From Clusia tigrina (Eukaryota; Arthropoda; Insecta; Diptera; Clusiidae), in contig OV050030.1 in the NCBI GenBank assembly GCA_920105625.2, positions 114,868,814 through 114,932,813 on the forward strand: 64,000 nt of DNA, written 5' to 3'. The notes under the pieces were generated by a model, which had not been told where the DNA came from, did no database searches, and saw only the letters and a program-made list of their open reading frames with translations. The position numbers were made by a program, and so were the translations under genes. Positions 36,677 to 48,063 of this stretch are shown in pieces. Position 1 is the stretch's first letter, and every line of letters begins with the position of its first letter.

Positions 36677-37340
36677 GTGAACCAGTACTCAGAATATACA
36701 ACAGAGATGCTGAAACTGAGGTGCACACAGACGCTTCGAAACACGGCTTTTGGCGCTGCAATTATGCAAAAGTATAATAGTCACTTCCATCCAGTTTTCT
36801 TCTGGAGTAAAAAAGCTTCCGTACAAGAAAGCAAGCTGCATAGCTACATTCTAGAAGTAAAACCAACCTATTTAACCTTCAAAAAGTTTAGATACTATTT
36901 GCTAGGCGTCACTTTTAGGTTGGTCACAGATTGTTCAGCATTTAAGCAAACGGTGGAGAAAAAAGATGTAACCAGAGATGCCGCACAATGGATTATGTAC
37001 ATCCAAGACTTTAACTAGACAGTTGAGCACAGAGCAGCAAACCGAAAGAAACATGTTAATTGTTTGAGCAGATATCCTGTTAATGTTATGGTGTTTCATT
37101 CTGAATTAACGGCAAGACTACGTAAGCTACAACAAAACGATGATCAAGTAAAAGCAATAATGGCAGCGATTTAAGTTGGGTCGTATGAGAACTACAAGAT
37201 AAAAGGTAGACTTGTCTACAAAAATGTTGATGGCAATGATCTCCTCTTAGTACCAGGATCCATTGAAAGCGAGATTCTTAGAAGTGCACACGACAACGGG
37301 CATTTTTCAGTTGAAAAAACGGTTCATAATGTAATTAATA
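36677..37340 (+). pseudogene. Gypsy D RNase H and start of integrase
   Basis: RNase H remnants: NTAFGAAIMQKYN, HSYILEVKPTYLTFKKFRYYLLG, RLVTDCSAFKQT, RDAAQWIMYIQDFN. Then come CLSRYPV, a linker, and the first half of the integrase zinc region (HDNGHFSVEKTVHNV near 37288). The Jockey insertion begins just after this. Some catalytic residues are replaced relative to the usual TDAS start. Confidence 0.75.
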
Positions 37341-37810
37341 TTCAAACGGACATATAACCAAACGGACGGGTAATCGCACGAGCTCCGCCCTTATGACATT
37401 TATCTTTGCTTAAAACCAATAACTAATTTTACAAATCCCGCGAAAGAGTTGCTTAAACGAAAGTGCAAGTTTTCAATAAAATTTCTAGTTCTGTCCAGAT
37501 AAACTAAATACTTATAATAACTAATTTATAATTTATTAAAAGTGATAAATAAACAATCACACAAACAAAGGAACTGTTATATACATAAATGAGTTAAAAG
37601 TTGAAAGAGACAACAAATAAAATAATCCCGGCAGTGTGTGGTGTTGCCACAGTGGACTCTGGCCATAACAAGTGATTTGAGTTAGCACACCAAATTTTGT
37701 TTTCGTGATTTTTTACATACTTTATAATAATAAATAAGATTAAAATATATCAAAAATAATAAAAAATAATATTAAAATAAACTAAGAAACAAAGTATAGT
37801 CGGTAATCGC

Positions 37811-39252
37811 CATGAGTGTGAAGCGCTCCCCCCGTGGGAGAGAACGAGATCCATGAGCGAGTGAGAACAACCAATTAACACTAATGTTCGCTCTTCGTGG
37901 AGTGCACATGGCAAACCTCCAATAATATCCTGCTCCAGTATAGCAGTGGATTGTGCGACAACTACAACAAATTCGTCAGCAACAACAACATCTACCTTCT
38001 CTACATACGGTACAACAACTACCGTCTCGACTGTAACTGTGACATCAACATGTTCTTCTACCTGTTCGCAAATTCCGCCAATAAGGCGTGCAGGTAAGTC
38101 AACTGCAATCGCTACCAAAGAGAGCACGAACCTCACCCACGACAGATAAAGCGAAAAGAACGCCAAACAGTAACAAAAAGCAAAAAATAGCAAAAATCCC
38201 AAGCCAAAGTAAGTTATCAAACTACTGGTTGAGCGACACTACTTCGGAAAGAAAAACAAATTTGCTACTTTGACCGTTGATGATGGCGAACTTGCTGAAC
38301 CCTTGCACAGTGGACAAGTTGTTCAAAATGAGTCCAAAAGAGAAAAAAACAAATAGTCCGAAAAAAAGTTTAAACAAACCACCCCCTATTTACGTACAAG
38401 GCGTAGAATGCATAAATACATTAAAAAATACGCTAACAGCTGTTGCAGACAGTCACTTTATATTTAAAATATTTACAAACAATGAAGTACGAGTTCAATC
38501 GATGATTCGGAAACATACACAAAAATATTCAAAATGCCAAAGCAAAAAAGTACGAAGCTATACACATTTAAACCCAAAAATTAAAGAAGATATTAAAAAT
38601 CAGATTGGCGAAAACGGTCGCAAAGTTTTAAACATAACTAACATAACTAAACGGACAACAAAAAAATCGCTACCACTGTTTAGCATAGAACGAGAAACAA
38701 ATACAAACAATAAGGATGTTTATAGTATTACCAAATTAATGCATTGCATAGTAGTTTTTGAGGCACCTCATCATAAAAGAGAAGTCGCGCAATGCACTAA
38801 ATGCAAAAAATACGGACATACAAAAAACTCCTGTACAAGGGATCCAGTATGTGTGAAATGCGCTGGAAAGCATCTAACCAGTGAATGCCAAAAAAAAAAT
38901 AACCAACGCAGCTGAAATTAAATGTGCCCTATGTGGCGAAAATCATACTGCAAACTACAAAGGCTGTGAAATATACAAAGCCATAAAAATTCAAAGGTTT
39001 CCATCTTTACGCAGAAAGGATCCATTATTACTACAGACTAAAAATATGGAAGAATCAGTAGTTAAAGCAGGCATAAGCTATGCCGAGATTGAAGGGTCGT
39101 CACATCCAAATAAAACTGAAGAAAATACAAAAAATTCAAACGATAGTGATATTAATGAACTAAAAGACATGGTGAAATCCGTAATCACTCAAATGACTAC
39201 TATGATGAATATCATTACAATGTTATTAACAAGCTTAAATGCACGAAAGTAA
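37811..39252 (+). pseudogene. Jockey B ORF1 (nucleocapsid-like), frameshifted
   Basis: Starts ATGAGTGTGAAGCGC (MSVKRSPRG) and hits a stop after about 15 codons. It carries on in other frames as threonine/serine-rich, then basic sequence (SKLSNYWLSD, PPPIYVQGVECI). Three knuckles follow: CTKCKKYGHTKNSC, CVKCAGKHLTSEC and, after a frameshift near 38900, CALCGENHTANYKGC. The last knuckle is complete, unlike Jockey A. The tail ends at 39252, overlapping the ORF2 start by 14 bp. Confidence 0.82.
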
Positions 39253-41728
39253 TAATTTAAAAATAGTAGCCTGGAACGCAAATGGCCTAGCAAAACATTA
39301 TCTTGAGTTGAAGCAATTTTTGTCTGACAAGAAAATTGATATAGCACTAGTTTCAGAAACACATTTTACGAACAAAAGCTATTTAGAATTTCCTAGATAT
39401 AAAATTTATGAGACAAATCACAGTGATGGTAAAGCTCGTGGTAGGACAGCTATCATAATAAATTCACTATTAAAACATAATGAACGGCAACCATATGCAA
39501 CACCTCATATTCAATCCACTACTGTGCAAATTGAGGATACAAGTGAGACACCTAATCACGACGGATCAATATGATGACTACATAAAGACGCTTGGCGTAA
39601 GATTCATTGCAGCGGAAGATTTCAATCCAAAACACACTGACTGGGGATCTAGGCTACCAATAAAAAAGGACGAAATCTGATTAATGCTATAAACAAAAAT
39701 AACTGCAAATTTTCAAGCTCAGGTGAACCCACCTACTGGCCAACAGATAGGAAAAAGATACCAGATCTAATCGACTTCAGCATAACAAAAAACATAAAGT
39801 GTAACCAATTAAAAATTAAAACTGGTTTTGAACTTTCTTCAGACCACTCTCCGATAATACTTGACTACACAACTGACATCAAACCCATAGAACCAATATC
39901 TAAGATTTTTAACCACAAAACAAACTGGAATGAGTATAGACAGCATATTGAAAATCAACTGAAGATGTCTATCACACTGAAAACACAATTGGACATTGAA
40001 CGTGCTATTATTCACTTCAACGATGTTGTCCTAGACGCAGGCATCAAATCAAGCCAACAGCAACAATTTAAAAGAAATAAACCTACAATGGATATTTTCC
40101 TAAGAAAGCAAATTATTGAGAAGAGAAAGCTGAGAAAGTTGAAAAACTTGCCGCCTACCCAGGATACTAACTACTCATTATGGAAATGCACACAAAAATT
40201 AAAAACTCAGATAAGGTATCAGCCACCACTACGGAAAGATGACAACTCATGGGCTACTTCCAATGAGGAAAAAGCAGCAACATTGGGTAAATACTTTGAA
40301 AAACTCCTATCAAAGGAGGAAGATAAATATATTGAAACATGCAATGACTTAAATATAGACATTACAACCAAAATAAAAAAAACAACCACAACAGAAATAA
40401 TTAATTGCATTAAAAAACGAATAAACCACAAAAAAGCACCAGGATACGATATGTTGACAGGAAAAGCTCTCGCTGAGCTACCTACAATATTTTCCCAAAG
40501 TATGGAAAGTTGCTGAAATCATTGCACTACCGAAGCAGGCAAAATATGCTACAACTGCTTTTTCGTATAGACCAATTAGCATACTTCCCATAATTTCTAA
40601 AGATGCTGAAAAACTATTACATGATAGACTTAGCTAGATCCTTGACAACCAAAATATTATACCAAATCATCAATTCGACTTCAGAAAACGATATTCAACA
40701 ATTCAACAGATACACCGTATAACAAACAAAATTGAAACAGACATAGAATATAAGCGGTTCTGCGTTGCTGTATTCTTGGACGTTGCCAAAGCATTTGACA
40801 AAGTATGGAATAAAGGACTGCTGCATAAACTGAAGACGAGGCTGCCACTTGACTACTATTTGTTTGTTGGAAGTTATCTTAGTGATCGTTACTTTTACGT
40901 CAAATATAATGAAGAGTGTTCGTCTATTCATCTTACAACAGCTGGAGTTCCTCAAGGGAGTGTTTTAGGACCACTGCTATATGTCATATTTACCTCAGAT
41001 ATACCACTTCCAAAAGAACTGAATACCACAATTTCTACCTTTGCTGACGACACATTCTTCCTAGCATCTGACAAAAATCTGAATATTGCGACTGCAAATC
41101 TGCAGATATACACAGAGAATGTTAAGGAATGGTTTGATAAATGGTGCTTGAAAATTAATGAGGATAAGACTGTACAAATAATTTTTAACTCCTAAAACAA
41201 AATTTAACCCAATACCTATTAAAATAAACATTTTAAGATACAAAAATAGGGAGTACTACAAAATACCTTGGTATACACATGGACACAAAGTTAAATTGGC
41301 ACTACCACATCAAACAAAAAACGAAACAAATAAATAAAAAATTTAGGCCAGTCTATTGGTAAATGGGTAAGCAAACCAAACTCACAATTAACAACAAGTT
41401 GCTGTTATACATGTGTGTTATAAAGCCAATTTGGACGTACGGACTCCAAGTATAGGGAACGGCAAAACGGTCACACATAACAAAAATTCAACGACAGCAA
41501 TGTAGAATATTATGACTCATTATAAAGTCTGGTTGGTACACAACAAATGAAGACATACTCCGCAAACTAAATATGACAAGTATTGGCGAAAAGATAAAAA
41601 AGATATCCACAACACACTACAATACACTGCATGGGCATAATAACGAAGAAATAAACGAGTTGCTACATCTAGAAGAAACCACCATGCGCCGTTTAAACAG
41701 AACTCGACCAAACGACCTAATGAACTAG
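39239..41728 (+). pseudogene. Jockey B ORF2 (endonuclease-RT), several frameshifts
   Basis: Starts MHESNNLKIVAWNANGL. Endonuclease: SETHF, AAEDFNPKHTDWGSRL (GGDFNAKH expected, so changed), EPTYWPTDRKKIPDLIDF, LSSDHSPII. A deletion near 39540 removes the piece around the usual YCPP motif. RT: RPISILPIISK (near 40572), VAKAFDKVWNKGL, AGVPQGSVLGPLLY, TFADDTFFLAS. The catalytic FADD pair is kept. Frame changes occur near 39570, 39680, 40510, 40780 and 41190. It ends near 41728. Confidence 0.85.
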
Positions 41729-42227
41729 GAAATCCAGCCTACACATATTAGTAGTACTGTGCAGGTTTGCATAGTATCGGGGTTTTTATTCAAATGAATT
41801 ATTAGATATTTGCGAAGGTTTTTTTTTGTAAAATGAAAAGATTTATTTTATTTAATTATTACACTAATGATATGTACAGGTTATGAATATATAGCACTAA
41901 TACGTGTGGAGAGAATAACGACTAGCAGACAACTAAACTTGGCTCCTTCTTGTTTGCCGCTCTCGGCTCTTTCGTTTCTCTCTCTCTTCTTTGATCGAGT
42001 TCGAACAAGTAGTATTATAAATGTAAATGCAAATAATTATTATAAATATAATTTTTATTATAATTGATCATAAATTGTTATAATATAATTATTGTGAACT
42101 ATTTTGACACTGGCCAAAATGTGTTTTTTTTATATTAAATTCCAAACAAATTGTCAAATCATGTACTAGGTATCAATATAATGGTGACAGATATATGAAA
42201 TAAAGGGAGATAAAAAGAATAAAAAAA
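41729..42227 (+). other. Jockey B 3' UTR with a ~360-bp block of unknown origin
   Basis: The final about 50 bp (GTGACAGATATATGAAATAA, then GGGAGATAAAA) match the Jockey A tail. The middle (about 41760-42120) has T runs, a pyrimidine-rich CTCTCTCTCTTCTTTG stretch near 41977 and very AT-rich sequence. I see no coding sense or matching ends. Confidence 0.5.
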
Positions 42228-42239
42228 TGTAAAGCACCA

Positions 42240-43158
42240 ATATTTTATTCCGCACTTGGAGAAATAAGTCGAGCGACGAATTCCAAATTGTATCCAGTGC
42301 ATTAATCATAACAAGAAGCTAGGTAAAAAAGAGGGATATTTACAATCCATTGATAAAGGTGGCGCACAACTATGCACCTTACATGTTGAGCACTTAGGCC
42401 AGATGGATATTACAGCGAAACGATACAAATATATTTTCGCCGAGATAGCCGCATTTAGCAAGTTTGTATGGCTCTTTCCGACCAAGACAACAAATGCAGA
42501 TGATGTCATTAAAAACCTGAAAGTTTGGTTGACTACTTTTGGGTCACCGAGAAGAATCATCAGCGATCGAGGAGCGGCTTTTACATCGAAAGCATTCAGC
42601 GAATTTTGTCTCGAAGCAGATATTGAGCATGTGGTTACAACGACCGGAGTTCCACGCGGCAATGGCCAAGCAACAACAAAAATAATCAATTCTTGCATCC
42701 ACAGTACAACAAAATCAACACCATTCGAAATACTTCTCGGTACAAAAATGAAAGCAAAAGTCGACGACAGATTACTCGAAATATTGGAAGAAGAACTGGT
42801 AAATAGTTTTGACGAAGAACGACATCAGTTAAGACAAAAGGTTAAACAGCAAATACTGAAAGCGCACGAAAAGTATAAAAAGCAGCACGACAAAAAATGC
42901 AAAGGCTTAGTCGAATACACCTAGTGGCGATTAAAAGGACTCAATTCTTAGCTGGGAAAAAACCAATAAACGAATATTTGGGCCTGTATGAAGTAACGAA
43001 AGTGAAAAGAGGAGGGCGTTATGACGTCATGAAGGTAGCTGAATTCGATGGTCCAAATTCAATATCTACAAGTTGTGATTATATGAAACATTGGCTGCAA
43101 TCAACAGAGGATGATGATCTGGTGTCATCCGAGTCAGATGACGGTCAGGAGGGCCGAA
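42240..43158 (+). pseudogene. Gypsy D integrase core and C-terminus
   Basis: Resumes the zinc finger (PNCIQCINHNKKLGKKEG) and continues with the core: LHVEHLGQMDITAKRYKYIF (the first catalytic Asp is replaced, HVEHLG in place of HVDHLG), RRIISDRGAAFTSKAF (second Asp) and GVPRGNGQATTKI (the expected Glu is replaced). A C-terminal region (LLEILEEELVNSFDEERHQLRQK) and a GPY/F-like end (EYLGLYEVTKVKRGGRYDVMKV) follow. Two of the three catalytic residues appear lost. A stop lies near 42922. Confidence 0.82.
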
Positions 43159-43502
43159 TGTAACAAAGTAACCCTACCCAACCAGCGTAGCGTACACCGC
43201 GAAGCGAGCAGAGAGATCGATGACAATGCAGATGTGGGTAGTGAATGGAATGAAATTGAGAAGCAAAGAGGCAGTATTTTAATGAAAGTTACAACAGTTG
43301 GCCACGATTGATAAATAGTTAAAAGTTGATATTTGTTTCGGTGCTTGAAGTAATCCTGAATTGAACTTTTCACAATAATCTCTATTTTAATTTTATTGAA
43401 TTTAAAAACTCTAATTATTGATATTGAAGGAATTATTAATGAATTAAAGACTTTTATTAAATCATAATAACTGCGTTTGTGCGGTGGTAACGCGATACAA
43501 TT

Positions 43503-43505
<3 letters not shown>
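43159..43505 (+). repeat. 3' LTR of Gypsy D (347 bp)
   Basis: Starts TGTAACAAAG right after a purine-rich GGTCAGGAGGGCCGAA and ends GATACAATTACA, giving inverted ends TGTAA/TTACA. Position after the integrase end is as expected. A TA array follows at once. No second copy is in the window. Confidence 0.75.

Positions 43506-43507
<2 letters not shown>

Positions 43508-43592
<85 letters not shown>
43508..43592. repeat. (TA)n microsatellite
   Basis: Perfect alternating array between the Gypsy D 3' LTR and a short TATG/TATA-variant stretch, followed by TACTCGTA at 43620-43627 and a solo LTR. Confidence 0.95.
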
Positions 43593-43600
<8 letters not shown>

Positions 43601-43628
43601 TTATATGTATAATTATACATACTCGTAT

Positions 43629-44144
43629 ATATTGTTACGAAATTGCCCTCTTGACAATTTACTCTGTTACAAAATTCCCCTCCTGACAATTTCTCTCACT
43701 CTCTGTACTCGGACTCGTACCACTGGATTGTGTAGTAATCAAACAATCGCTGGTTAAATTAAAATAATTAGCTTTATTTAATTATTGCTATTTACACATT
43801 TAATATTAGGCTTAAAGTTTACTTAGTTATTACTTTATTTTACAAACCATTAGTCACTTTATTTACTAATGAATTTCACCACTTTGTAAATCACAAATAC
43901 TGCTGCTTTGATTATAATGCTAGATGTGCACACTGTTACGGTCTCTGATCTACTGCATTCGACTTTGAACAGTCTTGTCGCTTTTATAGTTTTCGAATGG
44001 TTGAGGTAGAAACTTCCACGCTATTCTCGTATTTTCTAGAAGCTTCTATCCTCTTCGACAGAAGTCGAGAAAATTCTTTTTGATTTTACCGACAGATGGT
44101 TCTTGAATAAGTTTTTATTCGAATAGTTCGCATCTTGACTCACA
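43629..44144 (-). repeat. Solo LTR, minus orientation, with TATA box
   Basis: Minus strand starts TGTGAGTCAAGATGCG (44144) and ends either ...GAATTTTGTAACA (43670) or, after a near-repeat of about 40 nt, ...GCAATTTCGTAACA (43629). About 165 bp in is CTATAAAAGCGACAAG, a good TATA box. It is followed about 30 bp later by a likely start region, as in LTR promoters. It lies between two TA arrays with no internal element sequence. The doubled end may be an LTR-end duplication. Confidence 0.65.
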
Positions 44145-44211
44145 GGGGGCACTCATTCTCCAGATGGGATCCTAAAAGTATTCCGTCCCTTTTCACTGAG
44201 CTATCACGTTT

Positions 44212-44374
<163 letters not shown>

Positions 44375-44463
44375 GAGTGGCAGCCTTTGTCGCAAAAAAA
44401 GCACACTTAAGCACATAGAATGGCTCGTTGTGGTACCACACTGTGACGACGCGACTCCCCCGT

Positions 44464-47400
44464 CTAGAATTTTGGGAACCACAGTGATTCCGAAATGAAC
44501 CTGGCTATGTCCTTGATGTTGATGGAAGATAGTTCGGTTAAGGAAGTGAAGAAAGATGAGCCTAGGAATTTTAATCTACGCCTGGCCAGAGCTGGGCACT
44601 GACACATGAGATGAAGTACTGTTTCTTCCTCCTCCTCAGAGCCACAGCTGCGACAGAAGTCATTGTGGGGCAGTGCTAATCTTTCAGCGTGTTTCCCGAT
44701 CAGGCAGTGTCCCGTGAGCACATTTATTATAGTGCCGATGGAGTTCCTGCTGATATTGAGTAGCTGACTAGTACGCCTAATGTCGATAGTGCTCCAGGTT
44801 TGTCTGGCAACACTACAGGTATGTGCATTTACCCAGGCTTTTTTAGCTGCCTCAAGGTAGTCATGTTTTATGGCCCATTTGACCGTGGCCAGTGGGACAC
44901 CTACATCAAAGGAGGGGGAGATGTCAGGGAGTAGCGTACCTATTTTGGCCAATTCATCGGCCTCGCAGTTTCCTGGAATGTCGCTATGTCCAGGCACCCA
45001 GCATATGTGAACTTGTGAGTTACCTGAAACGACGTTCAGGGAGGAGCGGCAGTCGAGTAGAAGCTTAGAGGTAGTGAAAACACCAGCCAGTGACTTGACT
45101 GCCGCCTGACTGTCCGTGAATATGCGTATCAACACATCGCATACTTCATTTCGAATAAGCCACTTGGACGCTTGGAATATTGCCATTACTTCCGCCTGAA
45201 AGACGCTGCAATGGTCAGGGAGACGATAGGAGAGCTTGATGCCAAGTTTTCTGGAGAAGATTCCGCAACCGACCTTATTCTCCAGTTTGGAGCCGTCCGT
45301 ATATATGTCAATGGAACTGCCAGTGACCACTAAATTGTTAGACCATTCCTCTCTACTAGGAATGTAAGTGTCGAACCCGTGGTTTAGATTAAGTGTAGAG
45401 CACGTATAGTCAGCGTCCGCCTGTACGGGCGTGTCTTGCATCAGAATATTGGCGTGGCCCAGATTCAGTCTAGTCCAACGCGATATAGAATTGAGTCTGG
45501 TTGCCGAGCATTTTGCTTGTTGCCTAACCAGAAGCCTAGTGGGCAACCAATGTAGGAATGCAAATAGAGCTTTGGTGGAGGTGGTACGCAGAGCCCCTGT
45601 TATCATAACCGCTGCTGTTCTTCTAACCTTGTCAAGAGGTTTTAGGTTCGCCGCCTTGTCGGTTGCGGGCCACCAGAAGACAGCGCCGTAGAGAAAGTAC
45701 GGCTCAACCACCGCCGCATAGAGCCAGGACATGGTTCGAGGTTGGACGCCCCATGTTGTACCCACGGCCCTCTTGCAGCAGTACAGAGCACACGTGGCTT
45801 TACGTACCCTCTCCGCCAAATTTGCTTTCCAATAGAGCTTAGGGTCCAGGATCAAACCTAGATACTTGACGCTATTGCTTAGGCTAAGCGTGTTCCCATT
45901 AAGTTTGGGTAGGTCAAAACTTGGTATTTTGTGCTTCCTGGTGAAGAGCATGACCTCAGTTTTGGAAGGGTTGACATCTAGGCCAACTTCGAGACACCAT
46001 TGGGACAGAATGCTAAGAGTGTAGTTTAGCTTTTCTGATAGTGTTGACAGATATTTACCGGAAACAGAGATAGCAATGTCGACCGCATAAGCTATAGTGT
46101 TGCAGCCGGTCTGATCTAATCTCCTAAGTAGTGTGTTCACCGTCAAGTTCCATATGAGGGGTGAGAGCACACCGCCTTGTGGAGTACCTCTCTTGACAGT
46201 CCTTTTAGCATGTACGTTTCCTATTGAGGAGCTGATGACGCGTGTTTTCAGTAGCTGTTCGATGAACCTAACCAAGCTGGGGTCCAGGTTCAGGTTTACC
46301 AAGGATTTCGTGATGGCGGAGGGACAAATATTGTTGAATGCCCCTTCTATATCGAGAAATACTGCAAGGGTATATTCTTTGTTGGCAAGAGATTTCTCTA
46401 CTTGCTCAATGAGCACGTGAAGCGCTGTTTCTACAGACTTGCCTTTAGTGTAGGCATGTTGTGATTTGGAAAGGCACGTGGAATTGCTAGAGCTCCTGAT
46501 ATGTATATCAAGGACTCTATCCAGTGTTTTCAAAAGAAAGGAGGACAGGCTAATTGGCCTATAGTCCTTAGGCTTGGTGTGGGTCGACTTTCCCGCTTTA
46601 GGGATGAAAACTACTCGAGCTTCTCTCCAGCTTATGGGAATGTACGACCATCTTAGGCATGCATTGTAAATATGCAGTAGCCAGGGCGCAACCGCACTTG
46701 CAGTGTGCTGAATGTCCGCGGGAATGATACCATCAGGCCCGGGAGATTTAAAAGGCTTAAAGCTGTTGATGGCCCACTGGATATGCGTGTTGGTCAATTG
46801 AAATTGGGTTGAGTGACTTAAAGAGTGGTTGGTGTTAAAAGACCTGCAATCCACAAAGATTTCATTCCCCGGGAAGTGTGTTTCTATTAGGGCGTCCAAA
46901 GTGTCGGTTTCAGAGTCGGTCCAGGTGCCGTCCGATCTCTGAATGCATTCCAGAGCCCGAGGGGTGGTATTGAGAATCCTCCGGAGTCTACTTGTCTCGG
47001 ACGAGCTTTCTATGTTGCCACAGAAGTCACGCCAAGACGCTCGTTTGGATCTCCTAACCATATACTTGAGTTCCCTTTGTTTGTCTTTGAAAGGGAGCCA
47101 GTCATTAGTGGCTTTGGCTTTGTTGAAGAGCTTGCGACATACTTTTCGTAGCTCGGCAATTTCCGAATTCCACCAAGGGGGTTTTGTTTTTCCTCTTGGT
47201 TTCGGGAAGTTGCAGGCTGATTTGGCAGCAGAGTTAAATAGTGCTGTAATGGTTTCAACCGCTCGATCTATATCGAGGTGATTGTTGATCGTGGGAGGAG
47301 TCGACTGCAGGCCCGACTCCATAATGGTCTGGAATCGTGTCCAGTCAGTTCTTTTCCTGTTAGTGTGTCTTTTGCGCTCAGCCGTATCTGACGTATCTGA

Positions 47401-48063
47401 GATCGCAATTCTGAAACAGATGTAACAGTGGTCCGAGAAGGAGCATTCCTGCAGAACGCGCCAGCTCGAAATAAGGTGAGACGAGTAATTATTACGAAGA
47501 GTTAGATCGAGAACCTCCCTTCTATTTGATGCAATGAAGGTTGGCTCTCTCCCCCTGTTAGTAATTACTAAGTCGTTAGTAATAATAAAATCAAAGAGTG
47601 ACTCACCCCGCTCGTTGGTATCCGTGCTGCCCCACACCTCGTGATGGGCATTGGCATCGGCCCCGATGACTACCGGGATGTGCTTTCTGTTAGCCTCCTC
47701 TACCAGTAGCCTTACAGCATCCGGAGGCGGCGTCAGCCCGTGGTCATGCGCCATGTAGCTGCTGACGATCCATATAGCCATGGTGTTGGTGGAAATAACC
47801 ATGGCTACATTATCCTTGTCGCTAAACCTGTGAAGAAGAAGAGCGTTAATATTGTTCTTAACGAGAATACAGGCTCTGGGTTTACCTCGATCCTGCACGA
47901 ATACTGTGCGGTATCCGCTTGTAGTGAGTCCGCGAACCTGATCATTTACGACCCAAGGTTCTTGGACCAGTATGAGTTCCTCTCCTTTTTGAGTCAGGTG
48001 GAGGATCAGGGCTGCTGAGGCAGCCATGGAATGGTGAAGGTTAATCTGTAATACCCTCACCAT
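44464..48063 (-). CDS. LOA copy 1 ORF2: endonuclease, RT (YAVD), RNase H; 1,199 aa, open
   Basis: Starts [12 protein letters not shown] at 48063; the ATG sits inside the end of ORF1 (23-bp overlap). Endonuclease: [66 protein letters not shown], and TIAYAVDIA. In this family the last reads YADD; here codon 46081-46083 is GTC (Val, residue 661), so the first catalytic aspartate is gone. RNase [58 protein letters not shown], all intact. A CX2C...HX4C motif ([12 protein letters not shown]...HLMCQC) ends the protein. The frame is complete but should not reverse-transcribe. Confidence 0.9.
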   Translation of the reverse strand: MVRVLQINLHHSMAASAALILHLTQKGEELILVQEPWVVNDQVRGLTTSGYRTVFVQDRGKPRACILVKNNINALLLHRFSDKDNVAMVISTNTMAIWIVSSYMAHDHGLTPPPDAVRLLVEEANRKHIPVVIGADANAHHEVWGSTDTNERGESLFDFIITNDLVITNRGREPTFIASNRREVLDLTLRNNYSSHLISSWRVLQECSFSDHCYICFRIAISDTSDTAERKRHTNRKRTDWTRFQTIMESGLQSTPPTINNHLDIDRAVETITALFNSAAKSACNFPKPRGKTKPPWWNSEIAELRKVCRKLFNKAKATNDWLPFKDKQRELKYMVRRSKRASWRDFCGNIESSSETSRLRRILNTTPRALECIQRSDGTWTDSETDTLDALIETHFPGNEIFVDCRSFNTNHSLSHSTQFQLTNTHIQWAINSFKPFKSPGPDGIIPADIQHTASAVAPWLLHIYNACLRWSYIPISWREARVVFIPKAGKSTHTKPKDYRPISLSSFLLKTLDRVLDIHIRSSSNSTCLSKSQHAYTKGKSVETALHVLIEQVEKSLANKEYTLAVFLDIEGAFNNICPSAITKSLVNLNLDPSLVRFIEQLLKTRVISSSIGNVHAKRTVKRGTPQGGVLSPLIWNLTVNTLLRRLDQTGCNTIAYAVDIAISVSGKYLSTLSEKLNYTLSILSQWCLEVGLDVNPSKTEVMLFTRKHKIPSFDLPKLNGNTLSLSNSVKYLGLILDPKLYWKANLAERVRKATCALYCCKRAVGTTWGVQPRTMSWLYAAVVEPYFLYGAVFWWPATDKAANLKPLDKVRRTAAVMITGALRTTSTKALFAFLHWLPTRLLVRQQAKCSATRLNSISRWTRLNLGHANILMQDTPVQADADYTCSTLNLNHGFDTYIPSREEWSNNLVVTGSSIDIYTDGSKLENKVGCGIFSRKLGIKLSYRLPDHCSVFQAEVMAIFQASKWLIRNEVCDVLIRIFTDSQAAVKSLAGVFTTSKLLLDCRSSLNVVSGNSQVHICWVPGHSDIPGNCEADELAKIGTLLPDISPSFDVGVPLATVKWAIKHDYLEAAKKAWVNAHTCSVARQTWSTIDIRRTSQLLNISRNSIGTIINVLTGHCLIGKHAERLALPHNDFCRSCGSEEEEETVLHLMCQCPALARRRLKFLGSSFFTSLTELSSINIKDIARFISESLWFPKF

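Larger units (their letters stand above)
37341..42227 (+). mobile_element. Jockey-clade element B, nested in Gypsy D
   Basis: 5' UTR about 37341-37810, ORF1 37811-39252, ORF2 39239-41728, 3' UTR to an A-rich end with GGGAGATAAAA near 42207. The ORF1 start MSV[K]RSP and the 3' tail motif match Jockey A. Both ORFs carry several frameshifts. A block in the 3' UTR (about 41760-42120) has no match in Jockey A and may be a further small insertion. Insertion is between two halves of a gypsy integrase zinc finger. Confidence 0.85.
34647..43505 (+). mobile_element. Ty3/Gypsy element D, degenerate, split by Jockey B; 3' LTR present
   Basis: On the plus strand: gag (34647), CCHC knuckles, protease, RT, RNase H, integrase zinc region to 37340. 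The Jockey insertion follows (37341-42227), then the integrase core to 43158 and a 3' LTR (43159-43505). The 5' LTR is missing because the gag start is cut at the junction with BEL. Many stops and frameshifts are present. The protein sense on both sides of the Jockey fits together inside the integrase zinc finger, which confirms one interrupted element. Confidence 0.85.

Noticed and set aside
37146..37340. A separate gene between RNase H and Jockey B
   Set aside because: The protein sense is the gypsy linker and start of the integrase zinc finger.
37750..38220. Minus-strand 156-aa ORF rich in Val and Leu
   Set aside because: It is opposite the low-complexity Thr/Ser part of Jockey B ORF1, so the hydrophobic composition is a mirror effect rather than a membrane protein.
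45431..47281. Plus-strand ORFs across the LOA ORF2 (for example 45431-45691, 46133-46420, 46943-47281)
   Set aside because: They are antisense shadows of the 1,199-codon minus-strand gene, and their sequences show no domain of their own.
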